Shown: positions 28,450 through 36,943, counted from the stretch's first letter. The stretch is 64,000 nt of DNA from Clostridium sp. Marseille-P299 (GCF_900078195.1 NZ_FJVE01000007.1:2542001-2606000); one strand, 5' to 3'. The notes: a model not told the origin generated them from the letters alone. Numbers and translations: made by a program.

Positions 28450-28717
28450 TGGTTATATCCATCAACTCTCTTTCCAGTTCTTCATATACCTCTTTTGGTA
28501 TTGAAGTTTTTAATGACCGTTCAAGCCCTTTACTTTTCATTGCCTTTCTAAGGCAGTCCAGCGAGTTGCATATGTATGCGCCTCTTCCGTTTTTTTTACC
28601 AGTTGCATCTATTACTATGTCATCTTCTGGTGTCTTGATAACACGAATCATTTCTTTTTTGGATTTCATTTCACCACATCCAGTACACTTTCTAAGTGGA
28701 ACCTTTCGTGTATTCAT
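28439..28717 (-). CDS. ylxR: YlxR-family (DUF448) RNA-binding protein
   Basis: A 92-aa protein of the YlxR family: RKVPLRKCTGCGEMKSKKE followed by MIRVIKTPEDDI and GRGAYICNSLDCL. The structure of this family suggests nucleic-acid binding, and it is found between nusA and infB. I placed the start at ATG 28717 with GGAGG five bases upstream; the frame extends 23 codons further with no ribosome-binding site. It contains the two CxxC-like cysteine pairs (CTGC and CNSLDC). It overlaps ylxQ by 11 bases. Confidence 0.93.
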   Translation of the reverse strand: MNTRKVPLRKCTGCGEMKSKKEMIRVIKTPEDDIVIDATGKKNGRGAYICNSLDCLRKAMKSKGLERSLKTSIPKEVYEELERELMDITNEG

Positions 28718-28799
28718 TCTAACCTCCATGCTACCCATACGCATCTTAGATGATTGGTTGAAATACTTTTTCAACCAACTTCTCATCTTTTAGGATGCA

Positions 28800-29876
28800 T
28801 TACTCTTCAACGTAGCCTTCTTCATAACTACCATAAACTTGAGATTCACTCTTAATGTCAATCTTATATCCTGTAAGTCTTGCTGCGAGTCTTGCATTTT
28901 GACCTTCTCTACCAATTGCAAGTGATAATTGGTAATCAGGAACGATAACCTTAGCACTCATTTCTTCTGTATCAACTTCTACAGAAATAACTTTTGCTGG
29001 GCTTAATGCATTTTCTATCAATGTGGCTGGATCATCACTCCAATTAATGATATCGATTTTTTCATTTCTAAGCTCATTTACAATTGCATTTACTCTCGCA
29101 CCATTTAAACCAACGCATGCTCCTACTGGATCAACATTTGGATCATTACTAGCTACTGCCATCTTTGTTCTTGCTCCGGCTTCTCTTGCGATACTCTTTA
29201 TTTCAACTGTACCATCTTTTACTTCTGTTACTTCTGCTTCAAATAATCTCTTCACTAATTCTGGATGAGTTCTTGAAACTGTAATTCTTGGTCCTTTTGT
29301 TGTATCTTTTACTTCTAATACATATAATTTGACACGCTCAGTTGGACGGAATACTTCGCCTCGAATTTGCTCATTTTCAGTTAAAACAGCATCTACTTTT
29401 CCAAGATTAATACTAACATTGCTTCCTACGTAACGTTGTACAATTCCAGTTACAATGTCTTTTTCTTTGCTATAGTATTGATTATAGAGTACTTTTCTCT
29501 CTTCCTCACGGATTTTTTGAACAACTACTTGCTTCGCTTTTTGAGCAGCAATACGACCAAAGTTCTTTGGTGTTACTTCAACTTGAACAATATCACCAAT
29601 ATCGTATTTCTTTTTTGGGAATTTCATTTTAGCATCTGCAAGACTGATCTGCATAACAGGGTCCTCTACAGTCTCTACAACCTCACGCTCTGCAAATACG
29701 CTAACAGCACCTGTTGTTCTATCAATATTCACTTTAATATTATCCGCTTTTCCAAAGTGGTTTTTACATGCTGCTACTAAGGAATTTTCCATTGCTTCAA
29801 GCAAGATTTCCTTGCTGATGTCCTTTTCCTTCTCAATTTGATTCAATGCTTCGATTAACTCTTTATTCCCTTCCAT
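28800..29876 (-). CDS. nusA: Transcription termination/antitermination factor NusA
   Basis: A 358-aa RNA-polymerase-binding factor that affects pausing, termination and antitermination. It has the N-terminal polymerase-binding domain (1-125), an S1 domain (about 135-200, VTGIVQRYVGSNVSINLG), and two KH domains with DPVGACVGLNGARVNAI and LAIGREGQNARLAARLTGYK. It lacks the C-terminal acidic repeats of E. coli NusA, as usual for Firmicutes. GGAGG lies 12 bases before the ATG. It follows rimP by 21 bases. Confidence 0.97.
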   Translation of the reverse strand: MEGNKELIEALNQIEKEKDISKEILLEAMENSLVAACKNHFGKADNIKVNIDRTTGAVSVFAEREVVETVEDPVMQISLADAKMKFPKKKYDIGDIVQVEVTPKNFGRIAAQKAKQVVVQKIREEERKVLYNQYYSKEKDIVTGIVQRYVGSNVSINLGKVDAVLTENEQIRGEVFRPTERVKLYVLEVKDTTKGPRITVSRTHPELVKRLFEAEVTEVKDGTVEIKSIAREAGARTKMAVASNDPNVDPVGACVGLNGARVNAIVNELRNEKIDIINWSDDPATLIENALSPAKVISVEVDTEEMSAKVIVPDYQLSLAIGREGQNARLAARLTGYKIDIKSESQVYGSYEEGYVEE

Positions 29877-29897
29877 TTTTAATTATTCCTCCATTCA

Positions 29898-30365
29898 TTA
29901 AAAGTCCAATGCTAAGCGTACCATAGCAATATCGGCTCTTGTGATTTCCACAGTTTTTCCATTTTCTAATTCGATTACTAGTTTATCTTCATCAAAATCC
30001 TTTAAGATTCCGTCAAAGTCTTTTTGTTTATTAATTGCTTTATATAATTTAATTTCTACCTTTTCACCGATACTACGTGCGAAATGCTTATCTTTTTTTA
30101 ATTGTCTGCCTAAGCCAGGAGAACTTACTTCTAAAATATATGCATCAGGAATAAAATCCTTTTGATCTAGTAACTCACTAAGAGCTCTACTAATTAAAGC
30201 ACAATCATCAACAGTAATTCCACCTTCTTTGTCGATATAAGCACGTAAAAACCAGTTTCCTGCTTCTTTTACATACTCAACATCAACCAATTCAAAATTA
30301 TTTTTTTCAATTAAAGGCATGATTAATTGTTCTGTTTTTAATTCGTATTCTTCTCTTTTTGTCAT
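29898..30365 (-). CDS. rimP: Ribosome maturation factor RimP
   Basis: A 155-aa two-domain protein needed for 30S maturation. The N-terminal domain has ELVDVEYVKEAGNWFLRAYIDKEGG and DCALISRALSELLDQ, and LEVSSPGLGRQLKKDKHF follows. The C-terminal SH3-like domain has DFDGILKDFDEDKLVIELENG (split across residues 116-136). It is the first gene of the rimP-nusA-ylxR-ylxQ-infB operon, the classic Firmicute order. GAGGT precedes the ATG. It is preceded by a structured leader with a terminator-like hairpin and a near-consensus promoter. Confidence 0.95.
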   Translation of the reverse strand: MTKREEYELKTEQLIMPLIEKNNFELVDVEYVKEAGNWFLRAYIDKEGGITVDDCALISRALSELLDQKDFIPDAYILEVSSPGLGRQLKKDKHFARSIGEKVEIKLYKAINKQKDFDGILKDFDEDKLVIELENGKTVEITRADIAMVRLALDF

Positions 30366-30502
30366 AATACCTCAATTCTGGCACTTTATCGCCTTTTTAA
30401 ACCAATAGCAACCTAGTGATCAGCACAAATTGCTGATTCAGCTAACCACAAAAACGAAGAGTGGACTTTCGTCCACTCTCATCAGGCTACATATAAACTC
30501 AT
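30366..30502 (-). promoter_or_regulatory. Structured leader of the rimP-nusA-infB operon (possible attenuator)
   Basis: The predicted leader of about 137 bases folds into successive hairpins: GGCTA/TAGCC at the 5' end, a perfect nine-bp stem AGAGTGGAC/GTCCACTCT with GAAA loop at 30458-30479, and CAGCA/TGCTG at 30421-30435. The middle hairpin is followed by TTCGTTTTTG, like a transcription terminator. Regulation by attenuation is inferred. Confidence 0.5.
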
Positions 30503-30508
30503 AGCCTT

Positions 30509-30537
30509 AGTATAGCATTGATTATGTTTAAATGCAA
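30509..30537 (-). promoter_or_regulatory. Promoter of the rimP operon
   Basis: TTGCAT (30537-30532), an exact 17-base spacer and TATACT (30514-30509) on the minus strand. The start site would be near 30502. Confidence 0.75.
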
Positions 30538-30611
30538 GTAAATTTTTTCAAGTATCAATGTTTATCCATGTTTTCATATGATAGAATTGATAATTTTATA
30601 ATTTACTAACT

Positions 30612-30640
30612 TTGACAAACCACGATTGTGAATTCATAAT
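30612..30640 (+). promoter_or_regulatory. Possible plus-strand promoter facing birA
   Basis: A perfect TTGACA (30612-30617), 17-base spacer and CATAAT (30635-30640) read towards the 3' end of birA, where no plus-strand gene exists. AT-rich DNA gives such matches by chance, so confidence is low. The rest of the stretch 30540-30720 shows only AT-rich DNA. Confidence 0.3.
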
Positions 30641-30724
30641 TGTTATTATTCTAACTATTATTTATGCTTTTATTATGCACAATATGATACAAAATAAACA
30701 ATAACAATAGAATTTCTTCAACCT

Positions 30725-30774
30725 ACTTAATGAAAGGATAAAGCATATATACTTTTATTTTCTATTCATTAAGT
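30725..30774 (-). terminator. Inverted repeat at the end of birA (possible terminator)
   Basis: Perfect ten-base arms ACTTAATGAA and TTCATTAAGT begin at the birA stop region and enclose 30 bases. No clear T-tract follows, so it may end the his-birA transcript only weakly. Confidence 0.4.
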
Positions 30775-30775
30775 C

Positions 30776-31759
30776 CTATTCTTCTCTTTTTCTAATGCTA
30801 ACTTCCCCTGAATTTAATGTTTTTTTACTATGATCCATTAACTCAACAATTAATCCACCATTATCATCAATGTCAATGGCTTTTGCTTTCTCTTTTTGAT
30901 TGCCTGATATTATCCATATGTTAGAACCTAAAATCATGGAATGCTCTTTGTATTCACGAATAAAACTTCTATCCTTGGCATTCATACATAATTCAAAAAC
31001 TTGATTTAATATTTCAGCAATCAATTGATTTCTTGTTGTATTCTCTGTTGTCCCATGATAAAGAGCACCAGCTACCTCCTGCAATTCCATCGGAACTTTA
31101 CTATGATCAACATTATAATTAATACCTATACCTAAAATAATGCTATTAATCATACCAGTCTCTAAATCAGTAACTGCCTCCGTAAGAATACCACAGACTT
31201 TTTTATCTTCGTAATACAAATCATTGACCCATTTAATTTTGACTTCTTTATTTGTAATTTTCTTTATTGCCCGAAAGACTGCAACAGACGCCGCAGTGGT
31301 TATGTAAATAGCATCCGATGCACTTGTATTTGGTTTTAACACAACACTCATATATATACCAGAGCCGTCTAGAGACAAAAAGGATCTACCTAGCCTTCCC
31401 TTTCCCATCGTCTGCTTATCTGCTATAAATACACTGCCATGTCTTACACCATTTACAGCCGCTAGTTTAGCAACTTGATTCGTAGAAGTAGTAATCTTAT
31501 CAATCTGGATTGGGATTTCTTTATATTCTTTTTTAAGATTTAATCGAATTCCTTCTTCTGAAAGTATATCATTTCCTTCAGAAAGACAATATCCTTTATT
31601 TGTAGTTGCTAAAATCATATGCCCATCCGCTTCTAAACTCTTTATCGATTTCCAAATTGCGGTACGAGATACATCCAGTGTAGATGCTAATTCCGCACCA
31701 GATATAAACTCTCCTCGGTTTTGCTCTAAATACTTTAGTACATCCTTTTTTACTGACAT
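30776..31759 (-). CDS. birA: Bifunctional biotin ligase / biotin operon repressor BirA
   Basis: A protein of about 327 aa. The N-terminal winged helix-turn-helix (residues 1-60, ISGAELASTLDVSRTAIWKS) can bind biotin operators. The central ligase domain has the nucleotide loop KQTMGKGRLGRSFLS (family GRGRxGR) and VKWVNDLYYEDKKVCGIL, and an SH3-like end follows. It attaches biotin to carboxylase carrier proteins via biotinyl-AMP. The loop reads GKGRLGR, a common clostridial variant. I chose ATG 31759, four bases after the stop of a 42-aa gene; the frame extends to a TTG that overlaps it. It is the last gene of the his transcript by spacing. Confidence 0.94.
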   Translation of the reverse strand: MSVKKDVLKYLEQNRGEFISGAELASTLDVSRTAIWKSIKSLEADGHMILATTNKGYCLSEGNDILSEEGIRLNLKKEYKEIPIQIDKITTSTNQVAKLAAVNGVRHGSVFIADKQTMGKGRLGRSFLSLDGSGIYMSVVLKPNTSASDAIYITTAASVAVFRAIKKITNKEVKIKWVNDLYYEDKKVCGILTEAVTDLETGMINSIILGIGINYNVDHSKVPMELQEVAGALYHGTTENTTRNQLIAEILNQVFELCMNAKDRSFIREYKEHSMILGSNIWIISGNQKEKAKAIDIDDNGGLIVELMDHSKKTLNSGEVSIRKREE

Positions 31760-31763
31760 AATG

Positions 31764-31892
31764 TTATTCAACTACTTTCTTTGCATTCTTTTTATCACGT
31801 AATATTTTACCAATAAACACTCCTGCAACAGATAAACTCAATAATAATACATATTTTATTCCATACTCTGCTAATCCCATTAAAAAATCCAT
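31764..31892 (-). CDS. 42-aa single-pass membrane peptide
   Basis: A small open frame from ATG 31892 to TAA 31764, with a perfect GGAGG five bases before the start. The product has a short head (MDFLMGLAEYGIK), one hydrophobic helix (YVLLLSLSVAGVFIGKIL) and a basic tail (RDKKNAKKVVE). It sits between the hisIE fusion (12-base gap) and birA (four-base gap), so it is almost certainly translated. It is too short to have been listed by usual length cut-offs. I do not recognise the family; no function is proposed beyond a membrane-associated small protein. Confidence 0.7.
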   Translation of the reverse strand: MDFLMGLAEYGIKYVLLLSLSVAGVFIGKILRDKKNAKKVVE

Positions 31893-31904
31893 TGTTACCT
31901 CCAT

Positions 31905-33182
31905 CTATCTACGGTGTGCTAATTCAGTAATTATATCCTCCCAATCAACACCACAGTTTACCATTAAAACCATCAAGTGATATAAATAATCTGCAATTTC
32001 ATATTTTAATTCTTCCGCATTTGGATTCTTTGCTGCTATTATGATTTCTGTCGCTTCTTCACCACATTTTTTTAAGATTTTATCAATTCCTTTATCCAAT
32101 AAGTAATTCGTATAAGAACCTTCCTTTGGGTGTTCTTTTCGATCTATGATTGTTTTAAATACATCTTCAAATACAGTGAGTGGATTTGTCTCATCGTATT
32201 CCTTACGGACTAGTTCACGGTAAAAACAGCTTTTATTTCCAGTATGACAAGCAACTCCAACTTGCAATACTTTTGCTAATATTGTATCTTTATCACAATC
32301 TAATTGCAAACTTCTTACATACTGATAATGTCCACTTGTTTCACCTTTTATCCATAACTCGTTACGACTTCTTGAATGATAGGTCATCTTACCTGTAGTA
32401 ATAGTAGTATTATAAGCCTGTTCATCCATATACGCAAGCATTAGCACTTCATTCGTTTTGTAATCCTGAACAATAACTGGCACTAATCCATTTGCATCTT
32501 TTTTAAATTCAGAAAAAGGTATACTGCTTTCAAATGTATCTGTAGATATGCCAGTTTCTTTAAGCATATGCTTTATTTTCATGATATCCTTATTTTCATA
32601 AAGATCGGTAGCAACTCCAACTACATGATCAAGAGATAGCAAAGTTTCCATATCATTTCTTAATAGACTATCTCGAATATAGATATCAAACTCCATATTT
32701 GATATTTTATCCATATTAGTTTGTGTTAAGTTTACATGCTTTAATAATATAGAATTTACGCCATATTCCTTTAACGAAGCAATCATTTTATCCGAACATA
32801 ATACACCATCGTTTTTCTCAGGGCTTGCATCAAACTCAACAACAATACTATCTTTCCCAAAGCGCTCAGTTGCTTCTTTAATTACCGAGACTTGCTTTAA
32901 TTTTGCGTATGGAATAACAACTCTTATTGCCCCTGTATAAAATGCTTTTTTTACATCTTCAAAACGGTTAACAAAACATCCTACCATAACTGGTATATCA
33001 ACCATTTTAACAAGAGTTTTCATCGTTTGAATAAATTCTTCTCTCTCTGACTCTAGAATAGAATAATTATATATAAAAAGTTCGTCTGCTCCACTTCTTT
33101 CATAGGCGATTGCTCTTTTGATTACACTTTCATCTCTTTCATTTTCCGCATTAATATATGGTATTATCTTTTTAAAAGCCAT
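31905..33182 (-). CDS. hisI: Degenerate HisF-like domain fused to HisI-HisE
   Basis: A 425-aa three-part protein. Residues about 210-325 are HisI (phosphoribosyl-AMP cyclohydrolase) with LWIKGETSGHYQ and the zinc cysteines in LDCDKD, VACHTGN and SCF. Residues about 335-425 are HisE (phosphoribosyl-ATP pyrophosphatase) with GEEATEIIIAAKN and IADYLYHLMVLM. These do steps two and three of histidine synthesis. Residues 1-205 align with the HisF TIM barrel (KKIIPYINAEN for KRIIPCLDVKN, DIPVMVGCFV for DIPxxVGGGI). Both catalytic aspartates appear to be Asn and the phosphate-binding glycines are lost, so the barrel is probably inactive. HisIE is usually about 200 aa. It follows hisA by about 70 bases in the his operon. 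Confidence 0.9.
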   Translation of the reverse strand: MAFKKIIPYINAENERDESVIKRAIAYERSGADELFIYNYSILESEREEFIQTMKTLVKMVDIPVMVGCFVNRFEDVKKAFYTGAIRVVIPYAKLKQVSVIKEATERFGKDSIVVEFDASPEKNDGVLCSDKMIASLKEYGVNSILLKHVNLTQTNMDKISNMEFDIYIRDSLLRNDMETLLSLDHVVGVATDLYENKDIMKIKHMLKETGISTDTFESSIPFSEFKKDANGLVPVIVQDYKTNEVLMLAYMDEQAYNTTITTGKMTYHSRSRNELWIKGETSGHYQYVRSLQLDCDKDTILAKVLQVGVACHTGNKSCFYRELVRKEYDETNPLTVFEDVFKTIIDRKEHPKEGSYTNYLLDKGIDKILKKCGEEATEIIIAAKNPNAEELKYEIADYLYHLMVLMVNCGVDWEDIITELAHRR

Positions 33183-33253
33183 AACAATCCTCCATGTGCC
33201 TACTTAGTTTCCGGGCTCTTAACAGTATAGTCTTTCTAAAAACATAGTATCCT

Positions 33254-33973
33254 TTATTTATTATAACAAAGGATTGCATCTTTTAAATCTATTTTGTTTT
33301 CATACAATGCTTTACCTATAACTACGCCTTCAACATTGATTTTACTTAATGTCTCTAAATCAATCATCGAGGAAACTCCTCCAGATGCTATTATTTCAAG
33401 TCCTGTCATATCTACCATCTCTTTTGTATGTTCGATGTTTGGTCCTTGAAGCATTCCATCCTTAGAAATATCAGTATAAATAATTGTTTTAACTCCTAGT
33501 TCTTTCATTTCAAGAGCTAGTGATACAGCATTATAGTTACTTAACTTTTCCCACCCTTGAATGGCAACCATTCCGTTTTTCGCATCAATTCCTATAATAA
33601 TTTTATCTGCTCCAAAACAATTGATAATCTCTTTTACAAACATTGGGTTTTCCACTGCTTTCGTGCCAATGATCACTCTTGATACTCCAAGGTTTAATTT
33701 ATTCTCTATATCCTTTATTGTGCGGATTCCTCCTCCAACTTGAATTGGTATATTTATTGTTGATGCAATCTCTCGAATTACATCATCATTAACAGAATGT
33801 CCAACCAATGCACCATCTAAATCCACTAAATGAATATAACTTGCTCCACTTTCTTCCCACTTTTTCGCAACCCCAACGGGTGAATTGGAATATACCAAAA
33901 TATCTTCGAATTGCCCTTGTCTTAATCTAACACATTGTCCATTTTTGATATCAATTGCTGGATATAATCTCAT
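33254..33973 (-). CDS. hisA: ProFAR isomerase HisA
   Basis: A 239-aa TIM barrel that opens the ring of ProFAR to PRFAR (step four of histidine synthesis). The catalytic aspartates are in YPAIDIKNGQCVRL (D8) and IYTDISKDGMLQGPN (about D129). Phosphate-binding glycines are in IQVGGGIRT and IASGGVSS. It lies between hisB and the hisIE fusion. Normally hisH lies upstream and hisF downstream in such operons; neither is present. It is intact, unlike the HisF-like module next door, and the two are homologous half-barrel proteins. The stretch before it carries GAGGCAGGGGATG, a good ribosome-binding site. Confidence 0.96.
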   Translation of the reverse strand: MRLYPAIDIKNGQCVRLRQGQFEDILVYSNSPVGVAKKWEESGASYIHLVDLDGALVGHSVNDDVIREIASTINIPIQVGGGIRTIKDIENKLNLGVSRVIIGTKAVENPMFVKEIINCFGADKIIIGIDAKNGMVAIQGWEKLSNYNAVSLALEMKELGVKTIIYTDISKDGMLQGPNIEHTKEMVDMTGLEIIASGGVSSMIDLETLSKINVEGVVIGKALYENKIDLKDAILCYNK

Positions 33974-33995
33974 CCCCTGCCTCCTTTTTTAACAA

Positions 33996-34592
33996 TTATT
34001 CATCTGAAATAGTTCCTTTTGTTGATAATACTCCTTGAATTCTTTCATCATAACTTGTTGCAACATCCAGTGCCTTTGCAAACGCCTTAAACATAGCTTC
34101 TACGATATGATGATTATTTGTTCCATCCATATGCTTAATATGTAAATTCATCCCCGCGCTATAAGATATCGCATAGAAAAACTCTTTCACAAGTTCGCTA
34201 TCCATATAGCCAATACGCTCTGCCGTTAAATCTGCCTGGTAGTTTAAGTATGGTCTGCCTGATAAATCAATTGCACACATCACTAGTGTCTCATCCATAG
34301 GTAATAAAAAGGATCCATATCTTTTAATTCCTTCTTTATTTCCTAGTGCCTTTTTAATTGCCTGACCTAGGACAATTCCAGTATCCTCTACCGTATGGTG
34401 TGCATCAACGTATAAATCACCAACGACTGAAAGTTTGAGATCAAAAAATCCGTGCTTTGCAAAACTTTTTAACATGTGGTCAAAAAATCCAATTCCTGTA
34501 TTCACATCAGCTTCACCTTTGCCATCAAGATTAAGTTCTAACGTGATATCCGTTTCATCGGTTTTTCTAGCGATCTTAGCCATCCTATCCAT
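33996..34592 (-). CDS. hisB: Imidazoleglycerol-phosphate dehydratase
   Basis: A 198-aa monofunctional IGPD (step six of histidine synthesis), manganese-dependent. Signatures include NTGIGFFDHMLKSFAKHGFF, DAHHTVEDTGIVLGQA and MNLHIKHMDGTNNHHIVEAMFKAF (read as MNLHIKHMDG then NNHHIVEA). The length is that of the single-domain enzyme with no phosphatase part. ATG 34592 has GGAGG six bases upstream, immediately after a six-bp hairpin (34606-34620); the frame extends seven codons further. It follows hisD with a 170-base gap filled with degenerate TAGAGT repeats. Confidence 0.96.
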   Translation of the reverse strand: MDRMAKIARKTDETDITLELNLDGKGEADVNTGIGFFDHMLKSFAKHGFFDLKLSVVGDLYVDAHHTVEDTGIVLGQAIKKALGNKEGIKRYGSFLLPMDETLVMCAIDLSGRPYLNYQADLTAERIGYMDSELVKEFFYAISYSAGMNLHIKHMDGTNNHHIVEAMFKAFAKALDVATSYDERIQGVLSTKGTISDE

Positions 34593-34605
34593 ATAAAACC
34601 TCCAT

Positions 34606-34765
34606 GCTGCCACAGGCAGCCTTATGCTTAACTCTACTTTCTCAATCTTTAACTCTATTTTCTCATCCCTTAACCTTGCTTATTAAAACTTAGCCAACCT
34701 ACTTAATACTTAGCTTTACTGCTTAATATTTAACTCTATTTGTTAAATCACTCTATTTCCTTAAA
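34606..34765. repeat. hisD-hisB spacer: degenerate TAGAGT repeats and a hairpin
   Basis: The minus strand shows TAGAGT-type cores at roughly 17-base or longer spacing in AT-rich DNA, starting with the last codons of hisD. A perfect GCTGCC/GGCAGC hairpin (34606-34620) lies just before the hisB ribosome-binding site. Confidence 0.5.
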
Positions 34766-36073
34766 TTACTCTACTTCTTGATTTCCTTCAAAACGAACAG
34801 CAATTGAATTCGCATGTGCAGTTAGCCCTTCTGCGGTAGCAAACTTTACAATATCTTTATAAACTGGCTGTAGCGCCTCTTTTGAATACGAGATAATACT
34901 AGATTTTTTTATAAAATCATCTACACTAAGTGGTGAGAAAAATTTCGCTGTTCCATTGGTTGGAAGCACATGATTCGGTCCCGCAAAATAGTCTCCCAGT
35001 GGTTCTGAGGAATATTCTCCTATGAAGATAGCCCCTGCATTTTTAATTTTAGTCATTACTTGAAATGCATCTTTTGTTACTATTTCAAGATGTTCTGATG
35101 CAATTTCGTTGGCAGTGTCTATCGCTTCTTCTAAGTCCTTCCCTATTAAAATATAACCATAGTTATCAATTGACTTTGTTAAAATCTCTTTTCTAGAAAG
35201 TACTTTAATAAATTCATCTACTTCTTTAGCAACTTGATATGCAAGTTCTTTACTCGTTGTGATTAAAATTGCAGATGCAAGTTCATCATGTTCTGCCTGT
35301 GATAAAAGATCAGCCGCAACAAATCTTGGATTTGCTGTTTCATCCGCAAGTACCAAAATCTCACTTGGTCCTGCAATAGAATCAATACTTACATGACCAT
35401 ATACAGCCTTTTTAGCAAGGGCAACATAAATATTACCAGGGCCGACAATCTTATCTACCTTTTTAATACTTTTCGTCCCATGTGCTAATGCTGCAATAGC
35501 TTGAGCGCCACCCACTTTATAAATTTCTGTAACACCTGCTTCATGAGCTGCTACTAAAGTTCCTTCGTAAACTTTTCCATCTTTAGAAGGAGGCGTTGTC
35601 ATCGCAATTCTAGTTACACCTGCAACCTTAGCAGGAATCACATTCATCAAAACTGAAGAAGGATATGCTGCTTTTCCTCCAGGAACATATACTCCCACAG
35701 CTTCAATTGGTGTCACTTTTTGCCCAAGAATAATACCATTTGGCTGACTGTCAAACCAACTATATTGCTTTTGTTTCTCATGGTATTCTCTTATATTCTT
35801 AATCGCTTTTTTAATCACACTAAGAACTTCTTTGTCTATTTTTTCATAAGCTTCTTGTATTTCTTCTTCCGTAACTAAAATATTTGAAGGGCTTAATTCT
35901 ATTTTATCAAATTTTTTCGTATAATCAAATACCGCAGCATCACCTAGCTCTTTTACATCTTCAATAATTTGATTTACTCTATCTTCATACTCTTTATACT
36001 GATTTGGACTTCTTTTTAACAAATTTTCTAAGATATTATTCTTGGTTTCTTGATTTAATTCAATAATCCTCAT
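34766..36073 (-). CDS. hisD: Histidinol dehydrogenase
   Basis: A 435-aa zinc enzyme that oxidises histidinol to histidine with two NAD (last step). Hallmarks are VGVYVPGGKAAYPSSVLMNV, IYKVGGAQAIAALAHGT, KIVGPGNIYVALAKK, GPSEILVLADETA and the catalytic and metal region LLSQAEHDELASAI, followed by AGPNHVLPTNGTAKFFSPL. I placed the start at ATG 36073 with GGGAGG four to five bases upstream; the longer frame of eleven codons lacks one. Order hisZ-hisG-hisD is typical of Firmicutes; hisC, often next, is missing. Confidence 0.97.
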   Translation of the reverse strand: MRIIELNQETKNNILENLLKRSPNQYKEYEDRVNQIIEDVKELGDAAVFDYTKKFDKIELSPSNILVTEEEIQEAYEKIDKEVLSVIKKAIKNIREYHEKQKQYSWFDSQPNGIILGQKVTPIEAVGVYVPGGKAAYPSSVLMNVIPAKVAGVTRIAMTTPPSKDGKVYEGTLVAAHEAGVTEIYKVGGAQAIAALAHGTKSIKKVDKIVGPGNIYVALAKKAVYGHVSIDSIAGPSEILVLADETANPRFVAADLLSQAEHDELASAILITTSKELAYQVAKEVDEFIKVLSRKEILTKSIDNYGYILIGKDLEEAIDTANEIASEHLEIVTKDAFQVMTKIKNAGAIFIGEYSSEPLGDYFAGPNHVLPTNGTAKFFSPLSVDDFIKKSSIISYSKEALQPVYKDIVKFATAEGLTAHANSIAVRFEGNQEVE

Positions 36074-36160
36074 AGTTCCTCCCATTCCACCGTCTGTGCG
36101 GGACAAATTATCACGAAAGAATCTATCTTGCTTATTCTTTCAACTGAAAGTAATTTTATT

Positions 36161-36796
36161 TTACAATAACGCTCTTAACTCGTTAATCATTTTTGTGATT
36201 CTCTCATTTTCCATCTTCATACTAACTTGATTCACAACCATTCGTGCTGATAACGGACAAATCTCTTCTAACACTTCTAATCCATTTTCTCTAAGAGTTG
36301 ATCCCGTTTCAACGATATCTACAATTACCTCCGATAATCCTACGATTGGTGCTAGTTCTATGGAACCATTTAGTTTAATAATTTCAACTGTTTGATGTTT
36401 TTTATTATAAAAGTAATCTTTTGCAATATTGGGATATTTCGTAGCTACTCTTATTAATTCACCATGTTTTAGTAATTCTTTTGCAGAAGCTGGTCCTGCT
36501 ACACACATACGACATTGCCCTATTTTTAAATCAATTACTTCGTATAACTTTTTACCTTCTTCTAATATCGTATCTTTACCCACGATTCCAATATCGGCTG
36601 CCCCGTATTCTACATAGGTTGGTACATCACTTGCTTTAGCTAAAAAAAACTTCAATTTTAACTCTTCATTGGTAAAGATTAATTTCCTTGAATTTGGATC
36701 ATTTATTTCATCACATGTAACACCTATTTGCTCTAGTATTTCCATAGCCTTTTTCGCCAATCGGCCTTTTGCAAGAGCTATTGTTATATACTTCAT
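36161..36796 (-). CDS. hisG: ATP phosphoribosyltransferase, short form (HisG)
   Basis: A 211-aa catalytic subunit that joins ATP and PRPP in the first step of histidine synthesis. It is the short form lacking the C-terminal ACT-like regulatory domain, so it needs HisZ, which is encoded upstream. Signatures: [49 protein letters not shown] and the PRPP loop [20 protein letters not shown] (about 159-178). It follows hisZ by 170 bases with an 11-bp tandem repeat between them. Confidence 0.96.
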   Translation of the reverse strand: MKYITIALAKGRLAKKAMEILEQIGVTCDEINDPNSRKLIFTNEELKLKFFLAKASDVPTYVEYGAADIGIVGKDTILEEGKKLYEVIDLKIGQCRMCVAGPASAKELLKHGELIRVATKYPNIAKDYFYNKKHQTVEIIKLNGSIELAPIVGLSEVIVDIVETGSTLRENGLEVLEEICPLSARMVVNQVSMKMENERITKMINELRALL

Positions 36797-36888
36797 ACCC
36801 TATCCCTTACATGGGACTGCCACTCCTTAGTAACAGTCTCAACACCTTTCTTTTGATGTCTGATTCATAATAAACTTCTACTGTATTG

Positions 36889-36943
36889 AATTATTCTTGA
36901 TTTGTTCTTGATTTGCTCTTGAACTATTCCTAAATTATTCTTG
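36889..36943. repeat. Five tandem 11-bp repeats between hisZ and hisG
   Basis: On the minus strand the units are CAAGAATAATT, TAGGAATAGTT, CAAGAGCAAAT, CAAGAACAAAT and CAAGAATAATT, in exact 11-base register. The rest of the 170-base gap shows nothing else. Confidence 0.75.

Noticed and set aside
30450..30490. Hammerhead-ribozyme-like CTGATGAG followed by a stem with GAAA loop
   Set aside because: The conserved GAAA after stem II is absent (TTCG follows) and no flanking stems I and III fit.
34606..34765. A small gene between hisD and hisB
   Set aside because: No frame of useful length with a ribosome-binding site was found; the DNA is AT-rich and repetitive.
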